Origin: M3007 sp044224705 | GTDB taxonomy: Bacteria > Bacteroidota > Bacteroidia > Chitinophagales > Saprospiraceae | Direction of reading: 5' to 3' | Length of the DNA stretch: 64,000 nt | Assembly: GCA_044224705.1 (NCBI GenBank) | Contig: JBGAJY010000007.1 | Location: 1-64,000 of the forward strand | Part shown: positions 9,024 to 17,787 of the stretch, piece after piece | Layout of the letters: each line of letters begins with the position of its first letter | Numbering within the stretch: the first letter of the stretch is position 1 | The notes under the pieces: model-generated | What the model was told of the DNA's origin: nothing | Database searches by the model: none | What the model saw: only the letters and a program-made list of their open reading frames with translations | Position numbers and translations under genes: made by a program

Positions 9024-10136
9024 TCAATGATTAAAAAATCGCACTCCGGCCAACAGAGCGATATACGAAGCAATGCCTCTCCGGATTTCATCCAGCAAAA
9101 TGTACTCATCTGCCGTGTGGCTGCGGGCACTGTCCCCGGGGCCCATTTTCAGGGCGGGCACAGGCATCAGGGCTTTGTCGCTGGTGGTCGGCGAGCCGTA
9201 AGGCTGTTTTCCGATAGCCAATCCGGCCTGAACCAAAGGATGTGACTCGGCAATCGCAGTGGCCCGCAAACGAGTAGAACGAGGCTTTGCCTCGCTCCGA
9301 ACATTGGCTTGAATGACCGCCAGAACCTCCTCCGGCGAATAAGCGTCCGTCAGGCGCACATCCACGATAAAATGGCAGCGATCAGGCACCACATTGTGGG
9401 CCCTGTTGGGTGTTTCAATGGAAGTGACAGTCATTTTTATGGGTCCTAGCCAGGGCGATTGTTTTGGAAACTCATGTCTCCGAAACCACACAACGTCTTG
9501 TAAAGCAGTGTACAACGCATTTTGTCCCTCATTGCGCGCGGCATGTCCGGCCCGCCCATAAGCGGTGCAATCGAGCACCAGCAAGCCTTTCTCCGCCACC
9601 GCCAGCTGGGTCTGGGTGGGCTCACCGACGATGGCGCAGTCAAACGGCGGCAACAAGGGCAACAGGCTTTCCAGACCGTTCGGGCCGCTGTTTTCCTCCT
9701 CGGCAGTAGCCGCGATCAGCAGGTTGAAAGGCAAATCTTTTTTCGGGTAAAACCATACAAAAGCAGCGATCAGACTGACCAGGCAGCCGCCCGCATCGTT
9801 GCTGCCGAGTCCGTACAAAATGCCGTTTTCGATGTCGGGTGAAAACGGATCACGGGTGTAGCCCGGATTGGGCCGCACGGTATCGTGGTGCGAATTGAGG
9901 ACAATCGTGGGTTTTTCAGCGGAAAAATGCCGGTTCAGCGCCCAAACATTGTGTCCGCTGCGCTGTACGGGAATGCCATTTTTTTGAAAAAAACTGGTGA
10001 TCAGCACAGCTGTTTCATCTTCTTCACCGCTGAACGAAGGCCTGGCAATGAGTTGCCGGAGCAGTTCGAGGGCGTCGGTAAATAAACATTCCAGAACAGT
10101 TTCGGATGGAAGGAAGTATTCGGATGCTGTTGTCAT
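9024..10136 (-). CDS. argE: M20-family N-acylornithine/N-acylcitrulline deacylase (ArgE/DapE-like)
   Basis: 370 residues from ATG 10136 (MTTASEYFLP). Zinc-dependent M20 amidohydrolase: metal-binding segment NSHHDTVRP near residue 80, the glycine-rich YGLGSNDAGGC, and the catalytic Glu pair in ATAEEENSGPNG. In pathways with an N-acylornithine carbamoyltransferase the enzyme removes the acyl group from N-acylcitrulline instead of N-acylornithine. Since argF' of this operon is of that type, N-acylcitrulline deacylase is the expected job (inference). It starts 4 bases after argB stops, so it is tightly co-transcribed. Confidence 0.88.
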   Translation of the reverse strand: MTTASEYFLPSETVLECLFTDALELLRQLIARPSFSGEEDETAVLITSFFQKNGIPVQRSGHNVWALNRHFSAEKPTIVLNSHHDTVRPNPGYTRDPFSPDIENGILYGLGSNDAGGCLVSLIAAFVWFYPKKDLPFNLLIAATAEEENSGPNGLESLLPLLPPFDCAIVGEPTQTQLAVAEKGLLVLDCTAYGRAGHAARNEGQNALYTALQDVVWFRRHEFPKQSPWLGPIKMTVTSIETPNRAHNVVPDRCHFIVDVRLTDAYSPEEVLAVIQANVRSEAKPRSTRLRATAIAESHPLVQAGLAIGKQPYGSPTTSDKALMPVPALKMGPGDSARSHTADEYILLDEIRRGIASYIALLAGVRFFNH

Positions 10137-10140
10137 GGGT

Positions 10141-10941
10141 TTAGGAAATAATCTGTGTTCCCGGAATTTCAGCATCGCCGGTATTGGCGCGCAGGTCCTC
10201 AGCATGGCCGATTACCACCCGCTCCACTCCGGCTGCCGCGGCGGAAAAAGCATTGTCCAGTTTGGGAAAAATACCGCCAGACAAGGCGGATTGTGCGATA
10301 AGTTGTTGATAAGCAGCGCGGTCCAATTTTTTGAAACCCGAATGCCTGTTTTCAATATCTTGTAAAACGCCCCGGTGCTCAAAGCAAAACAAGAGCCGCA
10401 CCCGGAACAAAGGCGCCAGCGCAATGGCGGTCAGTGCCGCAAGCGTATCGGCATTGGTATTGAGCAAATTCCCCTGGTTGTCATGGGTCAGCGGGGCAAT
10501 GACCGGGGTAAGGCCGCCATCCAGCAGGTATTTCAATTGTGCAGCATTCACTTGCTCCTGCGTCAGATCGCCCACCCAGCCGTAGTCCACCTCCCCTGCC
10601 GGTCGGCGACTGGCCTGAAAAATGCCCGCGTCGGCGCCTGCGATGCCGACTGCATTGCAGCCCTGGGCTTGCAATCGCGCCGTCAACTGCCGGTTGATCA
10701 GCCCCCCATACACCATGGTCACCAGGTCGAGCGTGGCGGCATCGGTCACTCGGCGGCCTTTCACGTATTGGGCTTCGAGCCCCAGCCGGGCGCCGATTTG
10801 GGTCGCGATTTTACCGCCGCCGTGAACCAGGATTTTGTGGCCGTCCAGCCCGGCAAATTCGTTTAGAAACCGGGCGAGCGCAGGAGGATCATCCAGTACG
10901 TTTCCACCGATTTTTACCACCGATAAACTATCTTTTTCCAT
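10141..10941 (-). CDS. argB: N-acetyl/N-succinylglutamate kinase
   Basis: 266 residues. Amino-acid kinase fold: VVKIGGNVLDD at the N-terminus, VHGGGKIATQIG near residue 45, and a nucleotide-binding region toward the C-terminus with SGGIFPKLDNA. It phosphorylates N-acylglutamate, the second step of arginine synthesis. The start is ATG 10941 (MEKDSLSVVKIGG); earlier in-frame codons overlap argF'. It begins 14 bases after the argF' stop and ends 4 bases before the deacylase start. In Bacteroides the kinase acts on N-succinylglutamate; which acyl group is used here cannot be read from the sequence. Confidence 0.94.
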   Translation of the reverse strand: MEKDSLSVVKIGGNVLDDPPALARFLNEFAGLDGHKILVHGGGKIATQIGARLGLEAQYVKGRRVTDAATLDLVTMVYGGLINRQLTARLQAQGCNAVGIAGADAGIFQASRRPAGEVDYGWVGDLTQEQVNAAQLKYLLDGGLTPVIAPLTHDNQGNLLNTNADTLAALTAIALAPLFRVRLLFCFEHRGVLQDIENRHSGFKKLDRAAYQQLIAQSALSGGIFPKLDNAFSAAAAGVERVVIGHAEDLRANTGDAEIPGTQIIS

Positions 10942-10955
10942 GGATATTCTGCACT

Positions 10956-11924
10956 TTACGAGGTTTTCAGGATGGATCCCAACACTGCCTGAGCGGCCCA
11001 AACCCGGTTGCCGGCCTGTTGAATGACGGCGCTGGCCGGGCTGTCCAACACCGCTCCGGCCAATTCTAAATTCCGGCGCACCGGCAGGCAGTGCATGACG
11101 CGGGCAGCATTGGTCAGCGCCATTTTTTGCGGCGTCAGCATCCAGGAAGCGTCGTCACAAATGGCTTGTCCGTAAGGATTCGCGGCACTCCAGTTTTTGA
11201 CATAAACAAAATCCGCTCCGGCGAGCGCGGCGTCCAGATTGGTCGTGATTTCGGCATTTCCAGTATACGACGGATCAAGTTGATATCCATCCGGGTGCGC
11301 CACTACAAGGTCGGCTTCACCCCAGGCCGTGACCCATTGTGCGAAGGAATTGGCCACGCAATGCGGCAAGGCTTTGATGTGCGGCGCCCAGCAAAGCGCC
11401 ACGCGCGGACGGCGTTTTTCGCGCCACAACTCCCTGATAGTGAGCAGGTCGGCGAGGCTTTGCAAGGGGTGCAATGTGGTACTTTCCAGGCTCACGACCG
11501 GTCGGCCGGAATACCGGACGAACTGATTCAGGATCATTTCACGCTGATCCTCGGCCCTGTCCAGCAGCGCCGGAAAACTCCGCACCGCCAACACATCGCA
11601 GTACTGCCCCAGCACCGGCGCGGCTTCCCTGATGTGCTCCACACTCGTGCCGTTCATCACGGCCTCGTCGTCAAATTCTAGGGCCCAGCCGTCCTGACTG
11701 GCATTAAAAACCACGACTTCCATGCCGAGATTTCGGGCCGCAACCTGTGTACTGATGCGGGTGCGGGTACTCGGATTGAGGAATACCAGACCAAGCGTGC
11801 GGCCCGTCCCGAGGCTAACATCCCGCCTGGGAGAGCGTTTGTATTCCGCAGCCAGATCGAGTAATTTGCCGAGATCCGGCACGTCGTGCACGGAACGGAA
11901 GTGCTGCAGGGGAGAGTCGCTCAT
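10956..11924 (-). CDS. argF': N-acetyl/N-succinylornithine carbamoyltransferase
   Basis: 322 residues, transcarbamylase superfamily. The carbamoyl-phosphate motif NPSTRTRIS is at about 50-58, the ESTTLHPLQSLADL block (HPxQ) in the middle, and HCLPVRRN near the C-terminal end. The layout, with a loop GWALEFDDEAVMNG around residues 79-92, is that of the N-acylornithine type of Xanthomonas and Bacteroides rather than classical ornithine carbamoyltransferase. It makes N-acylcitrulline. Its ATG overlaps the argD stop in a four-base ATGA. Acetyl or succinyl preference depends on one active-site loop residue; just before the conserved EHI here stands Val95. Confidence 0.9.
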   Translation of the reverse strand: MSDSPLQHFRSVHDVPDLGKLLDLAAEYKRSPRRDVSLGTGRTLGLVFLNPSTRTRISTQVAARNLGMEVVVFNASQDGWALEFDDEAVMNGTSVEHIREAAPVLGQYCDVLAVRSFPALLDRAEDQREMILNQFVRYSGRPVVSLESTTLHPLQSLADLLTIRELWREKRRPRVALCWAPHIKALPHCVANSFAQWVTAWGEADLVVAHPDGYQLDPSYTGNAEITTNLDAALAGADFVYVKNWSAANPYGQAICDDASWMLTPQKMALTNAARVMHCLPVRRNLELAGAVLDSPASAVIQQAGNRVWAAQAVLGSILKTS

Positions 11925-13045
11925 GACAACAGGTCGTTCAATTGTTCCAGAAAAAAGTCGGCGTCGGCCTTGGTCAAAGCCAGTGAGGGCAGCAGGCGCA
12001 CGACGTTGGGCTTGGCTTCGCCGGTGAAAATGCCTTTATCGAAAAGCAATTTTTTACGCAAATCGAGGTGCGCTTCCGGCACATCGAAGCCAATCATCAG
12101 ACCGCGGCCGCGCACATTTTGCAAGGCGGGGAAACGGCGAAGTTCGGTCAGCAAGTAGTCGCCCAGCGAGGTAGAATTAGCCATTAGTTCTTCATTTTCA
12201 ATGACTTCCAACACAGCCAAAGCGGCGGCACAAGCCAGCGGATTGCCGCCGAAGGTCGTGCCCAACATGCCGTGTTTCGGTTGAAAATGCGGTGCGATGA
12301 GCACGCCGGCGACCGGAAAACCATTGCCCATGCCTTTGGCCACGGTATAAACATCGGCGTTTACACCTGCGGCGTCGTGTGAAAAAAAACGACCCGTACG
12401 GCCATACCCGCATTGTACGCCGTCGGCGATAAAAACGGTGGAATGGCGGTCGCAGAGGGCGCGGATTTTTTGCAAAAATGGCGTGCTCGCCTCCCGAATA
12501 CCTGCCACGCCCTGAATGCCTTCGACGATCACCGCGGCGGCTTCGTGTTCCGTGAAGGCTTTTTCAAGGGCTGATTCGTCGTTAAATGGCAGGAAAACGA
12601 CGTTATCCGTACGGTTTACAGGCGCCTGTATCGCAGGATTATCGGTCACAGCAACCGCCAATGAGGTGCGGCCGTGAAAAGCGCCGCGAAACGCCAGCAC
12701 GGTTTTCCGGCCGGTATGGAACGAGGCGAGTTTGAGGGCATTTTCATTGGCTTCTGCTCCGGAATTGCACAGAAAAAGGCGGTAATCAGCTTTGCCACTC
12801 ACTTGACCCAGTTTTTCCGCCAGTTCTTCCTGCAAGGGTAAGTGCACGGAATTGGAGTAAAAAGCGAGTTGGTGCAGTTGGTTTTCCAGCCGGTTGACCC
12901 AATGCGGGTGCGAATGGCCGATGGAGATCACCGCATGCCCGCCGTAGAGGTCGAGATAGCGCCGGCCCTGGTCGTCCCTGACCCAGGAGCCCTCGCCGCG
13001 CGTGATGGTCAGGGGCAGCAACGGATAAACGTCAAACAGATTCAT
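11921..13045 (-). CDS. argD: N-acylornithine aminotransferase
   Basis: 374 residues, class III PLP aminotransferase. It forms N-acylornithine from the semialdehyde using glutamate. Visible: YLDLYGGHAVISIGHSHP near residue 30, NSGAEANENALKLA, the DGVQCGYGRTG segment, and the PLP Lys in VAKGMGNGFPV near 225. The ATG at 13045 is chosen over a TTG two codons earlier. It starts 2 bases after the argC stop (13048) and its stop overlaps the argF' start, so translation is probably coupled. Confidence 0.95.
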   Translation of the reverse strand: MNLFDVYPLLPLTITRGEGSWVRDDQGRRYLDLYGGHAVISIGHSHPHWVNRLENQLHQLAFYSNSVHLPLQEELAEKLGQVSGKADYRLFLCNSGAEANENALKLASFHTGRKTVLAFRGAFHGRTSLAVAVTDNPAIQAPVNRTDNVVFLPFNDESALEKAFTEHEAAAVIVEGIQGVAGIREASTPFLQKIRALCDRHSTVFIADGVQCGYGRTGRFFSHDAAGVNADVYTVAKGMGNGFPVAGVLIAPHFQPKHGMLGTTFGGNPLACAAALAVLEVIENEELMANSTSLGDYLLTELRRFPALQNVRGRGLMIGFDVPEAHLDLRKKLLFDKGIFTGEAKPNVVRLLPSLALTKADADFFLEQLNDLLS

Positions 13046-13047
13046 GG

Positions 13048-14037
13048 TCAAAATGCGCTGGCTTTAAGGTGAAGTCCGGCCGTTTCTTCGAAGCCGAACA
13101 GGAGGTTCATGTTCTGCACAGCCTGTCCCGACGCGCCTTTGAGCAGGTTGTCGAGGGTGGCGTGCACGATGAGAAAATCGCCCTGCTTTTCGGGGAAAAT
13201 CAGGCATTTGTTGGTATTCACCGCCATTTTCAAATCGATCATGTGATCGCTGACGACGGTGAACGGATGGGTTTCGTAAAAATCGCGGTACTGTTCGAGC
13301 ACGGCTGCCTGGCTCAAAGAGCAGGCCAGGGTGCCGGACAGAAAAATACCGCGTGCAAAATCACCGCGCCAGGGCACGAAATGCACCTTTGCTGAAGGGG
13401 CGCCCGCCTGCCGGAGCGTAGCCGTTATTTCCTGTAAATGCTGATGATTCAGTGATTTATAGGCTGAAACATTGGCGTGCCGCCAGGGAAAATGCGAAGT
13501 AGCCGACAAACTTTGCCCTGCCCCGGTCGCTCCGGTGATCCCGGTCACAAACACCTCGTTCAGCAGCCCCAGGGAGGCTATGGGCAGCAGAGCCAGCTGG
13601 ATGCCGGTGGCAAAACAGCCTGGATTTGCAATGCGATTTGCGCTTCGGATTTGATCGCGGCAGGCTTCCGGCAGGCCGTACACGAATTCATCCTGCCCAT
13701 GGCGACCGCCGAGGCGGAAATCCTGGCTCAGATCGATGATTTTACCTGTAAAATCTGTACTCAGGTGCTCGTTCAGCCAGCGGCGCGACTCGCCGTGACC
13801 CAGGCAGAGGAACAAAACATCCACTTCCCGGGAGACGTCCGCTGAAAACCGGAGTTCCGTCTCGCCAAGCAAATCGCCATGCACAGTGCTGAGCGGCCGG
13901 CCGGCCTGGCTTCTGCTTTGCACAAAACCGATCTCCACCTGCGGATGCCGCAGGAGCAAGCGCAGCAATTCGCCGCCGGTGTAACCCGCTCCACCGACAA
14001 TGCCGGCGCGGATGGGTGTGTTTTGAAGCGTTTTCAT
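13048..14037 (-). CDS. argC: N-acyl-gamma-glutamyl-phosphate reductase
   Basis: 329 residues. NADPH-dependent reductase of the third step of arginine synthesis. N-terminal dinucleotide-binding motif GIVGGAGYTGGELLRLL, catalytic Cys in NPGCFATGIQLALLP near residue 140, and a His-containing catalytic region further on. Its ATG overlaps the stop of argG by four bases (ATGA). The length is usual for the family. Confidence 0.95.
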   Translation of the reverse strand: MKTLQNTPIRAGIVGGAGYTGGELLRLLLRHPQVEIGFVQSRSQAGRPLSTVHGDLLGETELRFSADVSREVDVLFLCLGHGESRRWLNEHLSTDFTGKIIDLSQDFRLGGRHGQDEFVYGLPEACRDQIRSANRIANPGCFATGIQLALLPIASLGLLNEVFVTGITGATGAGQSLSATSHFPWRHANVSAYKSLNHQHLQEITATLRQAGAPSAKVHFVPWRGDFARGIFLSGTLACSLSQAAVLEQYRDFYETHPFTVVSDHMIDLKMAVNTNKCLIFPEKQGDFLIVHATLDNLLKGASGQAVQNMNLLFGFEETAGLHLKASAF

Positions 14038-15230
14038 TCTGGTTCAGTTGTGTTGATTTGCCGCCAAATGCGCGTTTGTTGCCCGAAAATGCGGGTAAAA
14101 CCCTTCACGTCTTCACCTGTCCAGCCCTGGTTCATTTCGCCGTAAGCGCCGAATTTGGGCGACATCAGGTCGTGCGGCGACTCGATGCCCGTGATTTCAA
14201 ACCGGTAAGGATGCAGCGTCACGAACACTTCGCCGCTGACGCACTGCTGGCTGCTGAGCAGGAATGCCTCGATGTCGCGCATCACCGGGTCCAGAATCTG
14301 GCCTTCGTGCAGCCAGTTGCCGTAGAACTGGCTGAGGGTGTCTTTCCATTGCATCTGCCATTTCGTGAGCGTGTGTTTTTCCAGGGCATGGTGCGCTTTG
14401 ATCAACACCAGGGGCGCGGCCGCTTCAAAACCGACGCGGCCTTTGATGCCGATGATCGTGTCGCCGACGTGGATGTCGCGGCCGATGCCGAACGGGGCGG
14501 CCAGTGTATGCAATTTGCGGATGAGTTCGACCGGGTGCGCATAAGTTTTGCCGTCCAGTGCGACTGGTTCGCCTTTTTCAAAGGTGATCTGATGGGCTTC
14601 CGGCTCTGTTTTCTGCACCGGAGTGGGCCAGGCGCTTTCCGGTAAGGCGCCCTTGGAGCGCAGGGTTTCGCGTCCTCCTACGGAGGTTCCCCACAAGCCT
14701 TTATTGACGGAGTAAGCGGCTTTTTCAAAATTCATTTCCACCTCGTTCACCACCAGGTATTCGATTTCAGCCTCGCGGCTCAGGCGCTGGTCGCGGATGG
14801 GGGTAATGATTTGAATGCCCGGCAGTTCCTGCTGTAAAATCAGGTCGAAGCGCACCTGGTCGTTGCCTGCACCGGTGCTGCCGTGTGCCACCGCCTCGGC
14901 ACCGAGTTCCCTGGCGACCTGGGCGATAGCCAGGGCCTGACTCATGCGCTCGGCGCTGACCGAGAGCGGGTAAGTGCTGTTTTTCAGCACGTTGCCGTAG
15001 ATCAAAAAACGCAGGATACTGTCATAATAGGAACGGACGGCATCGATAACGATATGTTTGGTGACGCCCAGAGAATAGGCGCGTTGTTCAATGGCATGGA
15101 GTTCTTCCGGGCTGAATCCGCCGGTATCCACCGTCACGGAAATGACTTCGTAACCGCAATCGCGGCTGAGCCAGAGGGCACAATAGGAGGTATCGAGTCC
15201 TCCGCTGAAACCGAGCACTACTTTTTTCAT
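14034..15230 (-). CDS. argG: Argininosuccinate synthase
   Basis: 398 residues; condenses citrulline and aspartate with ATP. The N-terminal ATP-pyrophosphatase P-loop is GFSGGLDTSYCALWL, followed by VTVDTGGF and, near residue 120, AHGSTGAGNDQVRFD. Length matches the family. It lies 21 bases after the GNAT gene and overlaps argC by four bases, in an order also used in Bacteroides (GNAT-argG-argC-argD). Confidence 0.96.
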   Translation of the reverse strand: MKKVVLGFSGGLDTSYCALWLSRDCGYEVISVTVDTGGFSPEELHAIEQRAYSLGVTKHIVIDAVRSYYDSILRFLIYGNVLKNSTYPLSVSAERMSQALAIAQVARELGAEAVAHGSTGAGNDQVRFDLILQQELPGIQIITPIRDQRLSREAEIEYLVVNEVEMNFEKAAYSVNKGLWGTSVGGRETLRSKGALPESAWPTPVQKTEPEAHQITFEKGEPVALDGKTYAHPVELIRKLHTLAAPFGIGRDIHVGDTIIGIKGRVGFEAAAPLVLIKAHHALEKHTLTKWQMQWKDTLSQFYGNWLHEGQILDPVMRDIEAFLLSSQQCVSGEVFVTLHPYRFEITGIESPHDLMSPKFGAYGEMNQGWTGEDVKGFTRIFGQQTRIWRQINTTEPE

Positions 15231-15251
15231 GATGAATTATTTAGAGGCGCG

Positions 15252-15842
15252 CTACTCGGAATATTCCAGTGTGAGTTGCGTGGCCATTTTTTGAATTTGT
15301 TCCAATGGATCGTACAGCATGGCCGTGCAAAGACAGTTTTTGCGCTCCTTGCTCATCAGGATGTCGTAATTGACACAGCTTTTACAGCCGCTCCAGAAGG
15401 CTTCATCCTGGGTGAGTTCAGAGTAGGTCACCGGCTCATAACCGAGTTCGGAATTGATTTTCATCACGGCCAGGCCGGTGGTCAGGCCGAAGATTTTGGC
15501 ATCCGGATATTTTTCCCGTGACAGCAGGAAAATGCGTCGTTTGATGCCCCTGGCAATGCCTGAGCCCCGGTATTCCGGTCGGACGATCAGGCCCGAATTG
15601 GCCACGAATTGGCCGTGGCTCCAGGTTTCGATATAGCAAAAGCCCGCCCAATCGCCGGAGGCGGATACGGCAATGACCGCTTTTCCTTCGGTCATTTTTT
15701 CGGACAGGTAATCGACGGAGCGCTGGGCTATTCCCGTTCCGCGGGCACGGGCGGAAGCGGCCATTTCTTCCGCGATTTGCGCTGCAAAGACGGCGTCGTC
15801 GGCCGTGGCGACACGGATCACTACAAGGTGTTGTTGTTCCAC
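15252..15842 (-). CDS. GNAT acyltransferase, probable N-acylglutamate synthase of the arginine operon
   Basis: 196 residues starting with GTG 15842; no ATG is available in frame upstream. GNAT fold: the acyl-CoA pyrophosphate-binding motif is YRGSGIARGIKRR near residue 95, preceded by GLIVRPE. The C-terminal part holds a Cys-containing segment CKSCVNYD and CLCT. It is the first gene of the arg operon. In Bacteroides a GNAT protein at this position has been linked by mutant fitness work to N-succinylglutamate synthesis, replacing ArgA/ArgJ. No classical argA or argJ lies in the window, so the same role is likely here (inference). Confidence 0.82.
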   Translation of the reverse strand: MEQQHLVVIRVATADDAVFAAQIAEEMAASARARGTGIAQRSVDYLSEKMTEGKAVIAVSASGDWAGFCYIETWSHGQFVANSGLIVRPEYRGSGIARGIKRRIFLLSREKYPDAKIFGLTTGLAVMKINSELGYEPVTYSELTQDEAFWSGCKSCVNYDILMSKERKNCLCTAMLYDPLEQIQKMATQLTLEYSE

Positions 15843-16245
15843 TTCGTTGAGTGTTGTTGAATGGAATGAAAGAAAATGGGAATAAACTATTCTCGCCTCC
15901 CGATGCGCAGAAACGCAGCAGGAAGGGAATTGGAGGGCCGCCTTATGGGAAGGAGCAGATCAGGAACGTCGCAATCGTCGCAAGGAACGAGGGCACCGTC
16001 GCGCGAAGGGCAATGCGAGGGCATTACCGTTCATCGATGAGGAGGGACTGGTCAGAGCGCGGGCCGAATGGTCGAAAATGTGTTTCAACGTTCCTTCAAT
16101 GTTTTGCGGAAAAGTGAGGATGTAACGTTGGTTAGGAAGGGCAAAAATAACGGCAGATGCAATGCAATGGGGGATTCTTTGCGGTTTAACAAAAAATTTA
16201 ATGAGGGGTTGATGAGGGTTCATGGGCTTTAAAGGCGCTATCATA
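15843..16245. other. Upstream region of arg operon, no gene recognised
   Basis: About 400 bases between the GNAT start and the inverted-repeat element. A minus-strand open frame exists here but starts inside the repeat element and resembles no family. The only promoter-like signal is the weak box at 16142-16149. If that is used, the arg leader would be about 300 bases; no riboswitch or leader peptide was recognised in it. Confidence 0.5.
16142..16149 (-). promoter_or_regulatory. Possible -7 box (TATTTTTG) for the arg operon
   Basis: Reads TATTTTTG on the minus strand, matching the Bacteroidota TAnnTTTG consensus. No TTG stands 19-21 bases upstream, and it lies about 300 bases from the first gene, so support is weak. 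Confidence 0.25.
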
Positions 16246-16489
16246 ATTTCACGGCAACATGCGTCATGCGAATCTGAATCTAACCCGCCTTCAAACCGTC
16301 CAGGAGGGACGAAATCTTTGTAGAACCATCTGTACAATTGGGTGTCCGTCCCGGCGGGACGGTATTTTGGATAATCATGTCGCTCCTCCGGAGCGGAAAT
16401 GGTATCTATTGTCCATCCTGCTACAAAGATATTGCCCCGCTGGGGCGGTTTTTAACTCCAGATTCGCATGACGCATGTTGCCGTGAAAT
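16246..16489. mobile_element. MITE-like element with 31-bp perfect terminal inverted repeats
   Basis: The arms 16246-16276 (ATTTCACGGCAACATGCGTC and onward) and 16459-16489 are perfect reverse complements over 31 bases. Inside are nested palindromes: ATCTTTGTAG (16314-16323) against CTACAAAGAT (16421-16430), GTCCCGGCGGGAC in the centre and GCTCCTCCGGAGC beside it. There is no coding capacity. Size (244 bp) and structure suit a non-autonomous mobile or dispersed repeat element. It lies between the ilvC stop and the arg operon promoter region, so it could also end ilv transcription. Confidence 0.8.
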
Positions 16490-16508
16490 ATAATAGCGCG
16501 GGAATCAC

Positions 16509-17591
16509 TCAAACCGCTTCTTCAACCGCCACTTCCGTCTCTTTCTTCTTCCGCCCCGGTCGCAATTGGCGCACGGCCGCGCCGGCCTGCCACAGCTCGC
16601 TTTCACGCATTTCACGCAGCTCTGCATCGAGTTTTTCTCGGTAATCGGGCTGACTGCAGGTGTCGATCACGCGCCGGCTTTCTTTGCCCGAAGCCACGCT
16701 GGCGTACAATTCCTGAAAAACGGGCAGGGTCGCAGCTTTGAATTTTTTCCGCCAGTCCAAAGCGCCGCGCTGTGCCGTGGTGGAGCAATTGGCGTACATC
16801 CAGTCCATGCCGTTTTCAGCAACCAGCGGCATGAGGCTCTGCGTAAGTTCCTCCACTGTTTCGTTGAAGGCCTCGGAGGGCGAATGACCGTTGGCGCGCA
16901 GCACTTCGTATTGCGCTTCGAAAATGCCCGCAATGGCGCCCATGAGCGTGTCACGTTCGCCGGCGAGGTCGGAAAAGACCTCTTTTTTGAAATCGGTCGG
17001 GAACAGGAAGCCGGATCCGATAGCGATACCGAGAGCGATGCAACGCTCTTCGGCGCGGCCGGTGGCGTCCTGGTACACCGCGTAGGATGAGTTGATGCCT
17101 TCGCCGCGCAGGAACAACCGTCGCACCGAGGTGCCGGAACCCTTCGGTGCAGCCAGGATCACGTCGACGTCGGCGGGCGGCACGATGCCGGTTTGTTCGC
17201 TGAACATTATGCCGAAGCCGTGAGAAAAATAGAGGGCTTTGCCCGGTGTCAGATACGTTTTTAGCGTCGGCCAGAGCTGAATTTGACCGGCGTCGCTGAG
17301 CAGGAACTGGATGATCGTGGCGCGTTTGGCGGCCGTTTCGATGTCGAAAAGGGTCTCGCCGGGCACCCAGCCGTCGGCCACGGCCTTTTCCCAGGAACGC
17401 GTGCCGGGGCGCTGGCCGATGATGACGTTGATGCCGTTGTCGCGCAGGTTGAGCGACTGGCCCGGGCCCTGCACGCCGTAACCGATGATGGCGACGGTTT
17501 CGTTTTCCAAAACCTGCCGGGCTTTTTCGACGGGAAATTCCTCCCGTGTGACGACGTTTTCGTGTACGCCGCCAAAGTTGATGTTAGCCAT
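16509..17591 (-). CDS. ilvC: Ketol-acid reductoisomerase
   Basis: 360 residues, class I (short) enzyme of valine and isoleucine synthesis; it isomerises and reduces acetolactate or acetohydroxybutyrate with NADPH and Mg2+. Visible: dinucleotide-binding IIGYGVQGPGQSLNLRD near residue 35, phosphate-contact loop GQRPGTRSWEKA, AAPKGSGTSVRR, metal-binding DLAGERDTLMGAIAG near 200, and EELTQSLMPL. The highly charged C-terminal tail (KKKETEVAVEEAV) is extra. It is the last gene of the leu/ilv block and is separated from ilvN by 230 bases filled with inverted repeats. Confidence 0.95.
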   Translation of the reverse strand: MANINFGGVHENVVTREEFPVEKARQVLENETVAIIGYGVQGPGQSLNLRDNGINVIIGQRPGTRSWEKAVADGWVPGETLFDIETAAKRATIIQFLLSDAGQIQLWPTLKTYLTPGKALYFSHGFGIMFSEQTGIVPPADVDVILAAPKGSGTSVRRLFLRGEGINSSYAVYQDATGRAEERCIALGIAIGSGFLFPTDFKKEVFSDLAGERDTLMGAIAGIFEAQYEVLRANGHSPSEAFNETVEELTQSLMPLVAENGMDWMYANCSTTAQRGALDWRKKFKAATLPVFQELYASVASGKESRRVIDTCSQPDYREKLDAELREMRESELWQAGAAVRQLRPGRKKKETEVAVEEAV

Positions 17592-17630
17592 GATGTTATT
17601 TTTTTTGTGACAAACAGTTTAAAAACAGAT

Positions 17631-17787
17631 AACCGCGTAGCGGTGACATTCTGGTAGAAAGAGAGGAGGGTATCGTTTAAGAACCGCGTAGCGGTGGCAT
17701 TATCAGGTAAAATAAAATGTCAGCGCTACACGGTTTTTCGGACAAAACACAGCATAGATTTTTACCAAAATGTCGCCGCGATGCGGC
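17631..17787. repeat. Four-copy nested inverted repeat between ilvN and ilvC
   Basis: Four copies of a 19-20 base unit AACCGCGTAGCGGTGACATT: direct at 17631-17650 and 17682-17701 (one change), inverted and more diverged at 17716-17735 and 17769-17787. Each unit has its own small palindrome ACCGC-GTA-GCGGT. The arrangement (two right-facing, two left-facing) can fold as an inner hairpin 17682-17735 within an outer one 17631-17787. It fills most of the 230-base gap upstream of ilvC. Confidence 0.8.

Noticed and set aside
15960..16337. Minus-strand open frame of 125 codons between the arg and ilv operons
   Set aside because: It begins inside the inverted-repeat element, has no homology pattern and is rich in Arg/Ser from out-of-frame GC-rich DNA.
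17631..17787. CRISPR-like array of short repeats
   Set aside because: Only four diverged units, two of them inverted, with uneven spacers and no cas genes.
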